A DNA stretch of 64,000 nucleotides from contig NC_012864.1 in assembly GCF_000026945.1 (NCBI RefSeq), positions 620,001-684,000 of the forward strand, given 5' to 3'. The notes under the pieces are model-generated. The model was given only the letters and a program-made list of their open reading frames with translations, was not told the origin of the DNA and made no database searches. The translations under genes were made by a program, and so were the position numbers. Shown in pieces: positions 52,120 through 61,979 of the stretch. Position 1 is the first letter of the stretch. Every line of letters starts with the position of its first letter. Source of the DNA: Candida dubliniensis CD36. Lineage: Eukaryota > Ascomycota > Pichiomycetes > Serinales > Debaryomycetaceae.

Positions 52120-52167
52120 AAAAAAAAAAAAAAAAAAAATGAGTGTTGTATTTCATTTATACATATC

Positions 52168-52200
<33 letters not shown>

Positions 52201-52234
52201 TCAAACATCCAAAATATATAGACTGTTCTTATGT

Positions 52235-53392
52235 TTAAACAAAGATGGGGATTTTATCCCAATCCCAAGGATCATTAAATCTTAATCCAATATCTAATTT
52301 AGAAATAGCTTGTAAATCTTCATCAGTTAAATCAAAATCAACTACTGCCAAATTTTGAGCTAATCTATCGGGATTATTTGATTTAGGAATAACAGCAATA
52401 TTTCTTTGAGTAGCCCATCTTAATAATATTTGAGCTGATGATTTACCATGTTTATCAGCAATTGATTTAATAATTTCATGTTCAAATAAAGTTGGAGTAT
52501 CTAAAGCTTTTTTAGATTGTAATTCTAAAAATGATTGAGGACCAAATGATGAATAAGCAGTAATGGCAATTCCTTGATTTTGAACAAATTCAATTAATCT
52601 TGGTTGTTGTAAATAAGGATGATGTTCAATTTGTAAAACTGCTGGTTTTATAGTGGCCCCTCTAATTAAATCATAAATTAATCCACCATTAAAATTAGAA
52701 ATCCCAATTGATTTAATTTTCCCTAAATTAACCAATTTTTCTAATGCTTTCCAAGTATCTAATAATGGAACATTTTCATAATGGAATTTATTATCACCAC
52801 CATCACCACCACAATAAAATCCTGGAGGATATTTTTCTTCCAATGGAACAAATTTAAATGCAATTGGGAAATGAATTAAAAATAAATCTAAATAATCTAA
52901 ATTTAAATCATTTAATGTTTTATTTAAAGCTTTTTCAACATTTTCTGGTGAATGATAATTATTCCATAATTTTGATACAATAAATAATTCTTCACGTTTA
53001 ACTAATCCTTCTTTAATAGCACGATTTATCCCTTCACCAACTTCTTTTTCATTACCATAATCTTCAGCTCCATCAAATAATCTATACCCAGTTTTAATGG
53101 CATTATAAATTTGATCAGCAGCAGTGGCATTAGTAACTTTCCAACAACCAAATCCAACAATTGGCATTTCATAACCAGAATTTAATTTAATAGTAGGTGT
53201 GGTAGGTGTGGTAGGTGTAGTAGTAGACATTGTAGAATATGATTTATAATAATTGAATTTATTAACTAAATAACAAGAGGAATAAGAAGAATAAGAAGAA
53301 TAAGAATAAGAAGAAGGTGATGAAATTCTTGTTTGTCTAAGGAGAAATTGTTTGATATTTATATACTTGTTGGAATTCCCCTTAAATAACAT
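52235..53392 (-). CDS. GRE3: Xylose-reductase-type aldo-keto reductase
   Basis: Either 385 residues (ATG at 53392) or 331 (ATG at 53230). The aldo-keto reductase core starts [19 protein letters not shown] after the second ATG. The catalytic tetrad is in [11 protein letters not shown] (Asp, Tyr), IVSKLWN (Lys) and [11 protein letters not shown] (His). [13 protein letters not shown] is the xylose-reductase coenzyme motif that allows NADPH and often NADH. The 331-residue form is the usual length. The 54-residue extension is basic, Ser/Tyr-rich and acid-free, like a mitochondrial presequence. It reduces aldoses and methylglyoxal in yeasts. A C-rich Mig1/STRE-like patch (CCCCGCCCCT) sits about 290 bp upstream. 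Converges with the dioxygenase gene. Confidence 0.88.
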   Translation of the reverse strand: MLFKGNSNKYINIKQFLLRQTRISSPSSYSYSSYSSYSSCYLVNKFNYYKSYSTMSTTTPTTPTTPTIKLNSGYEMPIVGFGCWKVTNATAADQIYNAIKTGYRLFDGAEDYGNEKEVGEGINRAIKEGLVKREELFIVSKLWNNYHSPENVEKALNKTLNDLNLDYLDLFLIHFPIAFKFVPLEEKYPPGFYCGGDGGDNKFHYENVPLLDTWKALEKLVNLGKIKSIGISNFNGGLIYDLIRGATIKPAVLQIEHHPYLQQPRLIEFVQNQGIAITAYSSFGPQSFLELQSKKALDTPTLFEHEIIKSIADKHGKSSAQILLRWATQRNIAVIPKSNNPDRLAQNLAVVDFDLTDEDLQAISKLDIGLRFNDPWDWDKIPIFV

Positions 53393-53899
53393 TATGAGGG
53401 AGGGAGGTGGGGAGGGGGGGCGTCAGGAAGAAATTACTCAAAATCGACTGAAAAAAAAAAAAAAATAGTCTCTGGCGGTAGTAGCGGTGATGGTGGGTGG
53501 TGGCAGCAGATTCGTACTGACAAAAAAAAAGTGTGGTGTAGTGCAGTAAGAGCAAATTACAAATATGCCTTTGTTTACCAATTTATATTCAAAACAATGA
53601 AGTGAAGTTCGTTCCAAATAATAAAACAAATCAAGTCTTATATAAACTGTGAATACATATATAAGTAATCAGCCAATTAAACCCCCCGCCCCTAAAACCC
53701 AATACTTGTTTTATTTCTTTCTGTATATTAGAAAGTAAATTGTTAAAAAGATGGATTTGGTAAAAAAAAAAAAAATCAATAAAATGAATTCATTTCAAAG
53801 GAAGGTTAATCCGAGGAGGAGGAGGAGGTGGTGGTGGAGGAGACACACAATAATATTAATAAACAATAAATCTTTATGTACTAAAAAAATTATATGGGG
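53393..53899. other. GRE3 upstream region up to the retrotransposon
   Basis: About 500 bp with a G-rich patch (53400-53425), an A15 tract at about 53451-53465 and a C-rich block CCCCCCGCCCCT at 53682-53693 that resembles Mig1 (CCCCGC) and stress-element (CCCCT) sites. GGA/GGT repeats lie at 53812-53845. A 62-codon plus-strand frame here is Lys/Arg low complexity. The retrotransposon begins right after. Confidence 0.55.
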
Positions 53900-53904
53900 A
53901 GATT
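53900..53904. repeat. Target-site duplication, left copy (AGATT)
   Basis: AGATT immediately precedes the left LTR and recurs immediately after the right LTR (60156-60160), the 5-bp duplication expected for Ty1/copia integration. Confidence 0.88.
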
Positions 53905-54174
53905 TTATTTTAAATCGAAAGCGATACCTGCGTAGGTGAAAGGTGTCTATAGTATTAAGCTTGCTTACATAGAAAATATATACAACAAAATCATGAGGAT
54001 TCTACTCTTTATATAGTAGAAAATCCTTTTTCCACTGGACGAGCTACTATGTCCAAGTGTTACCATAAAAGGAAATAGATTAGTGTATTATTTTCTTTAG
54101 TACGTTCTCTACCAATATGTAACATTCCGCTGATCCTTAATAATTAGCCATGTTACACACCCTAATTTCGAACA
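53905..54174 (-). repeat. 3' long terminal repeat of the retrotransposon
   Basis: 270 bp identical to 59886-60155. Read on the element's strand it starts TGTTCG, as copia LTRs start with TG, but ends AAAATAA rather than CA. It contains a TATATAAA at 54008-54015 and an imperfect inverted repeat (GGATT/CTACT arms) around it. Confidence 0.95.
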
Positions 54175-54181
54175 CTCCCCT
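54175..54181 (-). other. Polypurine tract of the retrotransposon
   Basis: AGGGGAG on the element's strand directly abuts the 3' LTR, the position of the plus-strand DNA primer in LTR elements. Confidence 0.8.
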
Positions 54182-54229
54182 GAAATCTTGACGATTGACA
54201 GGCAATGGAAAAGTCAAATTTCATTTCGA

Positions 54230-57200
54230 TTAGGGCATACTCAATCTCTTTATATGAGCAATACCACCACTAATCTCCGGATGCTTATTATTCCGAGATT
54301 CCACTTTACTTTGAACGTTATCAGGTGCAACATAATAGGATTCCTTAATTTCCTCGGTTGGAGTTATAATATTATAAACCAAGCTGTGTTGACCCATCTC
54401 GACCGGTCCATGCGAAGTAAAATTATCCTTAATCAATTTTCTTACGCCGTCCAAGTTCCCTTTGTCATATAATAAAGGTTTAAGTGTTTTCATGGTGTTA
54501 TTGTTCACTGCCTTAGTTAATAAGTCAGCAACATTGAGTTTGGTATTGATGTACACAACAGAAAGTAGTTTATATTCGAGAATAAGTTGTCTGATTGTTT
54601 TAAGACATATATCCACCAGTCTTCTGATAGCAGAAGATTTCCGATTATAGGAATTCATAATTACTGGCTGGTTATCCTCAAATATAATGATCTTGGGAGC
54701 ACTGTAACCAATTGATTGAACAATTTGTCTGATAATCATAGATCTATCAACAGTCTCCCCTAATGCAATTAACTCACATGCCATGGAGCTTTTAGTTATA
54801 CTCCTTTGTTTCTTAGTCCCCCAAGATACAAGATTACCATTGAGATAAATGGCAAAACCTGAAACAGAATGCCTATCCAAATCTGCCGCAAATGAAGCAT
54901 CAGAATAAGCATAGATCACATTTGAATCCTCACTAATGTCTTTCGTTTGATTCCGTCTCATGATTAATCTTTCATTGTTATTTTTGTACAAATACTTGAT
55001 CATTTGCATAAGATGTTTGTAATCATTTTCTGTGGGTTCGTGGCATTTTGCTGCGAGAGCATTAGTTCCGTATGAAATTGATGGCATGGTATTATTTGTT
55101 AGCCACAATAACATACCCACAATACTCCGATATAAATCATGATGTTCTTTGTCCAAACGGGGAGAATTACTATCTTCATAAATGTATTCGTCTGGTATTG
55201 GTATATCCTTCTGGTTCTTCAAAGGTTTACCTGTGTTATCATCAATGATTTTATATTTTCCATTCTTGAAAATATTATCTGGAGTACGTGGTAGATCAGC
55301 ACCTTTCATTATTTCTGTTGGGAAAGCTTCAATCAATCTTTTAACAAACTTGTTTTGGTGAAGTTCATAGCCAAAAGCATTTTTCTGAAATTCAATTCCT
55401 AAATATTCCAGAATCTCACCAATATAGTTTAGACTGAATTTTGCCTCCAAATCGTCCATGAATTTATTGAAGAACTGATTACTGGAGGCAACGACGAATA
55501 AGTCATCGACGTATAGTGCAATGTATATTTTTTCATTACCTTTTTCGAGCATAAAAAGTCCTTCGACATTCTCACATTGATATAATCCCATTTTCTTTAA
55601 TGTCTTACTGACATGGGAATGCCACTCGAAGCCTGATTGCTTGAGTCCATACACCGCTTTCACCAACCTCCAGCAATGTATACCGTCATCATATCCAGGA
55701 GGTGGCTTAACGAAAATCGGAGTATCTTTTGGCAAAGTCGCGTTGAGATATGCTGACTTTATATCGATATGGTGAATTTGAGCCTTGCTTTCTACGGCTA
55801 TCGCTGTCAAGACCCTGATGGTAGTAAGGTCAGTAACTGGTGACAGGACACAATTCTTATCAAAATCGAGTCCAGGGATTTGCCTAAATCCTTGGACAAC
55901 GCACCGACTCCTGAAAAATTCCCCTTTCGGGTCATTTGGCTTATATGAATGAACCCATTTTGCGGGTATCATTCTGAAGTTCTTTTTCTTCTTCACTACT
56001 TGGTAGACGTTCATTTCTTTGAACTTTTTCATCTCATTGTCCATGGATCTTCTCCAATTTTCATCATTATAATCCACGTATTTTTCCACACCATAAACAC
56101 TAAAATCAATATCGTTTTCAATATCATTCAAGTCACCTGTCAGTGTTTCTAGTCTTGCTTCTATGCTAGAAATGTGTTTCGTTGGTGGGATAAGCTCATC
56201 AATAATCTTCAAGTTGTTAAGAAGCATTGGTGGCTTTGAGACTCTACCATTACCTTTGTAGTAAGCCATATTTTCATTTTTGAGTTCAGATGTTCTAGTG
56301 AATAAGTAAGAATCTGCAATGGTATCTAATGTTTTATTTAGATTATGCTCATTTTTCAATGCTTCGATTCTAACTGAAATCTCATTCACTGTTTCCTTAT
56401 TCGGAAGTAAAGGATGCCTATCAATTTTTGTTCTCTTGATACTATTTTTATTTCCCACATCAATGTTCATGGTTGAGGCTGATAATCGGACACTAGTGGT
56501 AACGTTAGAAACCGGCAGCGACTCGTATGCTCCCCCATTACTGAGATGCTGTTGAGGTGGTAATCCCCACTCAGATGGAAGTAATGTCGTAGAGTCGTTG
56601 TTAACTCCCAGGAATTGAACATTCTTCCCTACTGGCGGGGGCGGTCTGTGAGTTGGTATTGTTGAATACGGTTGATGCATATCTATGTTAGAACTGACTG
56701 TCCCATCTTGAGTTGTCTCGCCCCGGGCGTTAGGTACTCCATGACGTATACCATCTGCAGTAGGTAATACACCAAGATCTGATTCATTAGGCTTGTTTGC
56801 CATTGAACTTTGAAAAGATGGTTCTGAAATATTGACCTGTTGGTTCTTATTGGGTTCAATATTTTCCGTGTCGTTCTGTCCCAAATATTTATGATCACTC
56901 CCCATTTTCAGATATTCCATGTTGTCTTTACTCATCCAGTTATATGGAGCAAGACTTTGTTCTGATTGATGTTCCAACAATTTTCCAGTAACTTGCAACA
57001 GTGGAAAAGTAAATCCTTGTTGAGTTAAGAAATCTCCAGCTATATTGTTCTGTAAGAATTCGTCTGGTACCTCTGCTATTAATTCATCCATATTGATATT
57101 GGTAGCTGTCGGTTCAATTGTGGTTGGTCTATCTGAGGAGACATCTTGGGATGATGTACCTTGTGTTGGCAAGTGATCTTCATAAGGGACATAGCGACCA

Positions 57201-58759
57201 TTGAGTAGTTCATTTCTAGACGAATCTTCGAAGAATGGAAAGTTCCCAGACTCATCCATATTCTTCCGCATTTTTTCGCCGAAAGTATCTAGGAATGTAT
57301 TAATATTGTTCATAGATCCTAAAAATCTAACATTCACAAATAATCTTCTGGTATAATTACCATCGACTAACTGGATAAGGTAGACATTGGAGTCATTACC
57401 ATAACCCAAGAAGATACCTGGTACACCTCTATGAAATCCTTTGATAAATTGGACACCTAATGCATCTGCTTCCTGTTTATTCAGGAGTATGACAAACACA
57501 TCTACCCCGAACTGGTGGTAGTTTGGTCTATATCTACGTCCGTAGAATAGTTCATGTGGCGTCCAACCCTTGTGGGTTTCGACTCGCTCAGACGGCGTAT
57601 GATTTTTAATAAATACGGCGTAAGCAACAATCTCACAAAAGAATATAAGTAATTCTTTGTACCGGTTAGGGAAGTTTAACACCACATATAACATTCTTCT
57701 TTTCAATACGTTATTATGCGATTCTGCCATCCCATTCATTTCAGGTGAATAAGGAGGTAAAACTTCTTTCTTTATTCTTAAAGTGCCTAACTCTGCCTCA
57801 GTTGGAAACTCTTTGGCATTATCCGACCTAAACCTTGCAATTTTCTTTGGGTAAAGGTCAGCATGTAGGTGTTCAAAAAGATCTAAAATTTCTTTTGTAA
57901 ATCTCTTTTCTGTTTTCACTATTGCAAAAGAAAATCCACTATAGTGATCAGTTATCAATGTGATATAATACTTCACATGACCGACATGGTAAGGTCCCAT
58001 GGTATCACAATGAAACCTGTATAAACTCCGCTCGGGTGGAGACTGAGTTGTTTTGTTATGCGAATGTTGTTTTGCATTAACAAGTATACATTGTTTGCAA
58101 CCTTTGATCTGATCTTTCGCATCTTGATCGTCAATGGAACATTTGATTCTTCCTTGTTCATGCAATCTTATTAATGATCTAATTGACATGTGACCAGTGA
58201 TCAAATGATAGTAGTATAAGTCTTTTCTACCATCGGGGTTTGCCACAACTTGATCAATTCTTGGATCAACTAGTTTTGTCATGGCATTGATGCTGTTTAA
58301 ATAACCTTTCTCTTCACCTTCATCTTCGATGAATGAATTATTATCCATAAACATCTTCCCATTCGAGTATACTTTTCCTCTCGATGGTCCAGTGAAAAGA
58401 TTGGTATTTAATGATTGTTTGGCAAAGATAACATGTTTTTCGTTAAAATTTACACACAATAACATTTTATGAGACAAGATAACATCATATCCTTGGGCAG
58501 TTATTTGGCCACAAGATACTAAGTTAATCTTAAATCCCGGAATATAATGAGCGTCTTTTAATACTAACTCATGATGATTAATGTTGATTACTAAATCCTC
58601 AGAGCCATGACTACGGATCTTCTGTCCGTTCGGAAGTTCAAATATTTGCTGTTCTTCCGAGTCATAGTTGCTTAGCAATTTATTGTTGCCAACAACAGTA
58701 CGCAGTGCACCACTGTCATACTTGAGACTCAAAGGTTCATAATCTACAAAACCACTTTT
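54230..58759 (-). CDS. Retrotransposon Pol polyprotein (PR-IN-RT-RH)
   Basis: 1,509 codons open directly after an in-frame TAG (58760-58762). No ATG precedes the protease, so translation by readthrough or another recoding step is implied. Using positions counted from the TTG at 58732: protease active site YDSGAL at 5-10; integrase zinc H176, H181, C212, C215; integrase core D243, D304, E337 (NGMAESHN); reverse transcriptase with DIKSAYLNATLP (about 989-1000) and YVDD at 1073-1076; RNase H with YSDASF (D1277) and SSMACELIAL (E1319). Nothing in the catalytic set is lost. It makes cDNA from element RNA in virus-like particles and integrates it. It ends 55 bp before the 3' LTR. CTG codons occur (for example within LETLTGD). 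Confidence 0.95.
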   Translation of the reverse strand, partial: KSGFVDYEPLSLKYDSGALRTVVGNNKLLSNYDSEEQQIFELPNGQKIRSHGSEDLVININHHELVLKDAHYIPGFKINLVSCGQITAQGYDVILSHKMLLCVNFNEKHVIFAKQSLNTNLFTGPSRGKVYSNGKMFMDNNSFIEDEGEEKGYLNSINAMTKLVDPRIDQVVANPDGRKDLYYYHLITGHMSIRSLIRLHEQGRIKCSIDDQDAKDQIKGCKQCILVNAKQHSHNKTTQSPPERSLYRFHCDTMGPYHVGHVKYYITLITDHYSGFSFAIVKTEKRFTKEILDLFEHLHADLYPKKIARFRSDNAKEFPTEAELGTLRIKKEVLPPYSPEMNGMAESHNNVLKRRMLYVVLNFPNRYKELLIFFCEIVAYAVFIKNHTPSERVETHKGWTPHELFYGRRYRPNYHQFGVDVFVILLNKQEADALGVQFIKGFHRGVPGIFLGYGNDSNVYLIQLVDGNYTRRLFVNVRFLGSMNNINTFLDTFGEKMRKNMDESGNFPFFEDSSRNELLNGRYVPYEDHLPTQGTSSQDVSSDRPTTIEPTATNINMDELIAEVPDEFLQNNIAGDFLTQQGFTFPLLQVTGKLLEHQSEQSLAPYNWMSKDNMEYLKMGSDHKYLGQNDTENIEPNKNQQVNISEPSFQSSMANKPNESDLGVLPTADGIRHGVPNARGETTQDGTVSSNIDMHQPYSTIPTHRPPPPVGKNVQFLGVNNDSTTLLPSEWGLPPQQHLSNGGAYESLPVSNVTTSVRLSASTMNIDVGNKNSIKRTKIDRHPLLPNKETVNEISVRIEALKNEHNLNKTLDTIADSYLFTRTSELKNENMAYYKGNGRVSKPPMLLNNLKIIDELIPPTKHISSIEARLETLTGDLNDIENDIDFSVYGVEKYVDYNDENWRRSMDNEMKKFKEMNVYQVVKKKKNFRMIPAKWVHSYKPNDPKGEFFRSRCVVQGFRQIPGLDFDKNCVLSPVTDLTTIRVLTAIAVESKAQIHHIDIKSAYLNATLPKDTPIFVKPPPGYDDGIHCWRLVKAVYGLKQSGFEWHSHVSKTLKKMGLYQCENVEGLFMLEKGNEKIYIALYVDDLFVVASSNQFFNKFMDDLEAKFSLNYIGEILEYLGIEFQKNAFGYELHQNKFVKRLIEAFPTEIMKGADLPRTPDNIFKNGKYKIIDDNTGKPLKNQKDIPIPDEYIYEDSNSPRLDKEHHDLYRSIVGMLLWLTNNTMPSISYGTNALAAKCHEPTENDYKHLMQMIKYLYKNNNERLIMRRNQTKDISEDSNVIYAYSDASFAADLDRHSVSGFAIYLNGNLVSWGTKKQRSITKSSMACELIALGETVDRSMIIRQIVQSIGYSAPKIIIFEDNQPVIMNSYNRKSSAIRRLVDICLKTIRQLILEYKLLSVVYINTKLNVADLLTKAVNNNTMKTLKPLLYDKGNLDGVRKLIKDNFTSHGPVEMGQHSLVYNIITPTEEIKESYYVAPDNVQSKVESRNNKHPEISGGIAHIKRLSMP

Positions 58760-58762
58760 CTA
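58760..58762 (-). other. In-frame TAG separating gag region and pol
   Basis: The TAG is in the pol frame; a short frame with an ATG (IMKYCIIFSS...) leads into it and pol continues at once with KSGFVDYEP. This resembles the stop-codon-separated gag/pol design known for Tca2-type elements. Confidence 0.75.
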
Positions 58763-59834
58763 AGCGTTAGAGTTGATATTGTTAAGAAACGAAATCATAT
58801 TTATTGAACTAAAGATTATACAGTACTTCATTATCTTCTTCCTGTAATCTCTTTAGAACTTCCAAGACTTGCAAGGTTAATTCTTTATCCTTGTCAGTTT
58901 CATATTTTTGATTTAAAACTTGTCTTTTATGATTAATGTTCCAATCATTCTCATTGCCTTTGGTAATTTTATTGTTTTATTGTTTTTAATAATTTTGTTA
59001 ATTTTATTTTTTTGTTGTCACTGTCATCAATTGGATATGTAGATGTTTCGTAACTGGTTTAGTTATTACTAGTGTTTTTATACTCACTAGAGTAAGCCAT
59101 ATCATCACTTGTTTCTTTAAGTACTGTTTCGGCTTTCAACATCTCATACATTTTGATTGATTCCTGTAATGCTTTAGGAATTTCTAATGTAGATGACAAA
59201 CGGGTTTGAATAGCATCAAATAATACTGATTGTAAACACTTTAAATACTCAAGGCAATATTGTTTCTCTGCCTCAGTACTATACTTTAAATTTAAATTCA
59301 GTAACTTGTTTATGTCACCATTAGGATTCTCAGTATGTTCATACAAAACAGGGAATACTTTGAATGCTTCTTCAATCAAGATGACTTTTCTTTATCGTCA
59401 ATTAATTGATTGTTATTTCTCCAGTCCCAAGATTCCAAAGCAAGGTTTATTTTATTAGTTGCTTGTAATTTCCAATTTTCTTTTGTTCTTTGGAAATGGT
59501 TTAAGGATTGGAAAAATTGTCCTGGTCGGCAGGAATTGTTCTCATTCTGTCGTTACTAATTCTTTTCAGCTTCATTTGTGTAATTGACGTTCATATCACA
59601 CATAACCTGGAAACCACCACTTGGTTCTTTGTATACTCAAAATTCCTGGAAATGCTTGGAAAACAGCTTCAATTATCTTAACTTTTCTGTACCATCAAAT
59701 TGTTTACCCTTTTTGTTATCCCAGGGTTCTAATGCTGCTTTTAAAATTATATTGGAGTGGGAGAAACCATATCCACGTCATCACTACTTGATTGATTATC
59801 ATCAGGAATATTTGATCTTATTCTTGGGATCCAT
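58760..59834 (-). pseudogene. Degenerate gag region of the retrotransposon
   Basis: From an ATG at 59834 to the TAG before pol there is no open frame longer than about 106 codons (59059-59379). Gag-like peptide segments appear in order but in shifting frames, with several internal stops. Segment A has LKAALEPWDN (about 59720) and NYTNEAEKN (about 59575). Segment B has LALESWDWRNNN (about 59440) and STEAEKQYCLEYLKCLQ (about 59270). Segment C has NENDWNINHKRQ (about 58950) and TDKDKELTLQVLEVLKRLQE (about 58880). A and B look like diverged copies of one unit, C a shorter third. No CCHC zinc knuckle was found. A functional Gag cannot be read from this copy. Confidence 0.75.
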
Positions 59835-59885
59835 AATTTTGAAATTGATTTTAATACTGTTAACAACGCTATTTTAATTCTAATC

Positions 59886-60155
59886 TTATTTTAAATCGAA
59901 AGCGATACCTGCGTAGGTGAAAGGTGTCTATAGTATTAAGCTTGCTTACATAGAAAATATATACAACAAAATCATGAGGATTCTACTCTTTATATAGTAG
60001 AAAATCCTTTTTCCACTGGACGAGCTACTATGTCCAAGTGTTACCATAAAAGGAAATAGATTAGTGTATTATTTTCTTTAGTACGTTCTCTACCAATATG
60101 TAACATTCCGCTGATCCTTAATAATTAGCCATGTTACACACCCTAATTTCGAACA
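59886..60155 (-). repeat. 5' long terminal repeat of the retrotransposon
   Basis: Identical to the 3' LTR. On the element's strand a TATATAAA (59989-59996) is the likely promoter TATA box. The internal sequence immediately after it (GATTAGAATTAAAATAGCG) would hold the primer-binding site, but I could not match a tRNA. Confidence 0.95.
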
Positions 60156-60160
60156 AGATT
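60156..60160. repeat. Target-site duplication, right copy (AGATT)
   Basis: Matches 53900-53904 exactly. Confidence 0.88.
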
Positions 60161-60803
60161 AAATGTTGAAAACACTACAAACTTCTTTTATTATTTAGAT
60201 TTGGATAGAACTAACAATTGGAATATGTTAATACTACTAGTCACTCTAAATCCTTAATTATGATTGTTACAATATGTATTTCATTTGTTAACAAAGTTTT
60301 CTTTCTCTCTCTCTCTATATATATAGTTAGGAAGTGGTGATTGTTGACCACTGGCCCAAACTCCTTTATTTCTTTGACATTTTCTTCTTTTGAATTGAAG
60401 TATTATAAAAAGAATTCCCTTCAATCACCCTATTATTCATGAATATAATGATTCTACTAATACTCAAACAATAATGTGTTTGTTTGTTTCCCCCCCCCCC
60501 CTCTCCATTTAAACACAACTTTCTCAATCTCAAGAATGTGGGGGGGAAGAAAGTGGGGGGGGGGGGAAAGGCGCTTAAAACACAGAAAGTGGAAAGAGGC
60601 ATTTCAATATTAGAGTACTAGCCCTCTTCTACAATACTAATCTTAATCCAATACCTTTTATATACCATGCTTCTATTAAAAAGACAAAAAAAAAAAGAAA
60701 AAAAAGAACCTACTACAACCCAAAAAAATCCATTTATAAATCTATTTATACCTATCAAAAAAAAAAAAAAAAAAAAAAAAGCATTACCAATGGTTTGTAA
60801 TAT
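60161..60803. other. Intergenic region, retrotransposon to MIG1 3' end
   Basis: About 640 bp. It holds a CT/TA microsatellite at 60302-60326, a C12 run (60490-60501), G7 and G12 runs (60540-60546, 60555-60566) and an A24 run at about 60757-60780. No gene seen. Confidence 0.55.
60490..60566. repeat. C12 ... G12 inverted homopolymers
   Basis: A run of 12 C and a run of 12 G separated by 53 bp could pair into a GC-only stem or form quadruplex/i-motif structures; both lie just 3' of MIG1. Confidence 0.75.
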
Positions 60804-61944
60804 CTAACTTAATAAATTGGTTAAACTCATTGGTTTAGCATTTGAATTATCATTATTAGTACCATTATTACCATTAGTTTCACCTCTAATTATAGTAGTA
60901 GTATCTACTATTGGTGGTGCAACAATTTTTTGTTTAGAATCAGGAGGATAATCAACTAATGAAGTAAAACTTAATACTGATCTAATTGGTGGTAATTGAG
61001 TTCCATTAGTAGCAATACTAATATTATTTAATTTCTCATTAACAACCGATCCAATAAGTGTATCTGATGTATTATTAATATTATTTCCTATTGGTTGATC
61101 TTGATATGGTTTTAATTGTGGTGATTGTAATGGAGTTTGTAATGGGGTTTCATTAGGTGATATTATAAACAGATTATTGGCACTTTTACGTGAACTTGAT
61201 AAATGAATTGGAGTTTGTGATGGTGAATTTGGTCGAGATTTCTTTGTCGCATGATAATTCTGTTGTTGTTGTTGATTGTTACCATTATAGAATTCTAAAT
61301 TTAATGAAGTAGAAGATGGTTGTTTTGGTATTATATTTAGTCTAGTCATATTATTATTATTAGATAATGATGTATTAGTTGTAGTAGTACTGGTTAATGG
61401 AGTTAATCTTTGTAAACCAGCTAAATTCGTCGATGATGAAGATCTTATTTTACCACTTAATGAACTTAATGATGATGAACTAGCATTAAATAATCGAGAA
61501 TTATTATTATTATTATTATTGTTATTTTTTTGTTGGAAATAATCATTCAAATTAGAAAATGATGGAGTTGGAACTCCACTTAATTGACCCAGAGAATTAT
61601 TATTTTCTGGAGATGAACCTAATGAATGTAATGTTGAATTTGGTCGACTAAATAATCTATTACCATCAGAATATAGGCTAGTTGAAGATTCCGATTTAGG
61701 AATTTGCTGCTGCTGCTGCTGTTGCTGTTGTGGACGAGAAAGGTTGTTTGGTATAGACAATGGAGCTAATTTGATACTTTCACATGATGAACTGGTTCCT
61801 GAATTTGGTGTTTGTGCCGATGACATAGTTGGAGATGAAGGCAATGAAAATATTGCTGATCCATGTTGTTGTAAATGATTATTGGATCTAATATTGGTTT
61901 GTTGTTGTGGACGTTCTTGATATTGGAATTGCTGGTGGTATTGT

Positions 61945-61979
<35 letters not shown>

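Larger units (their letters stand above)
53905..60155 (-). mobile_element. Complete Ty1/copia (Pseudoviridae) retrotransposon, 6,251 bp
   Basis: Two identical 270-bp LTRs, an AGATT target duplication, a purine tract before the 3' LTR and a single long pol frame define a full-length element on the minus strand. Domain order is protease, integrase, reverse transcriptase, RNase H, which is the copia order. Gag lies upstream of pol but is broken. Full-length C. albicans Tca2/Tca4-type elements of similar size and short LTRs are the likely relatives; I recall these have gag and pol in one frame separated by a stop codon. Which family cannot be settled here. LTR identity points to recent insertion or gene conversion. 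Confidence 0.95.

Noticed and set aside
58790..58830. Ty1-like +1 frameshift at CTT-TAG-T at the end of the gag segment C frame
   Set aside because: A +1 slip there would enter the pol frame but meet the TAG at 58760 after about 20 codons, so it would not alone produce Pol.
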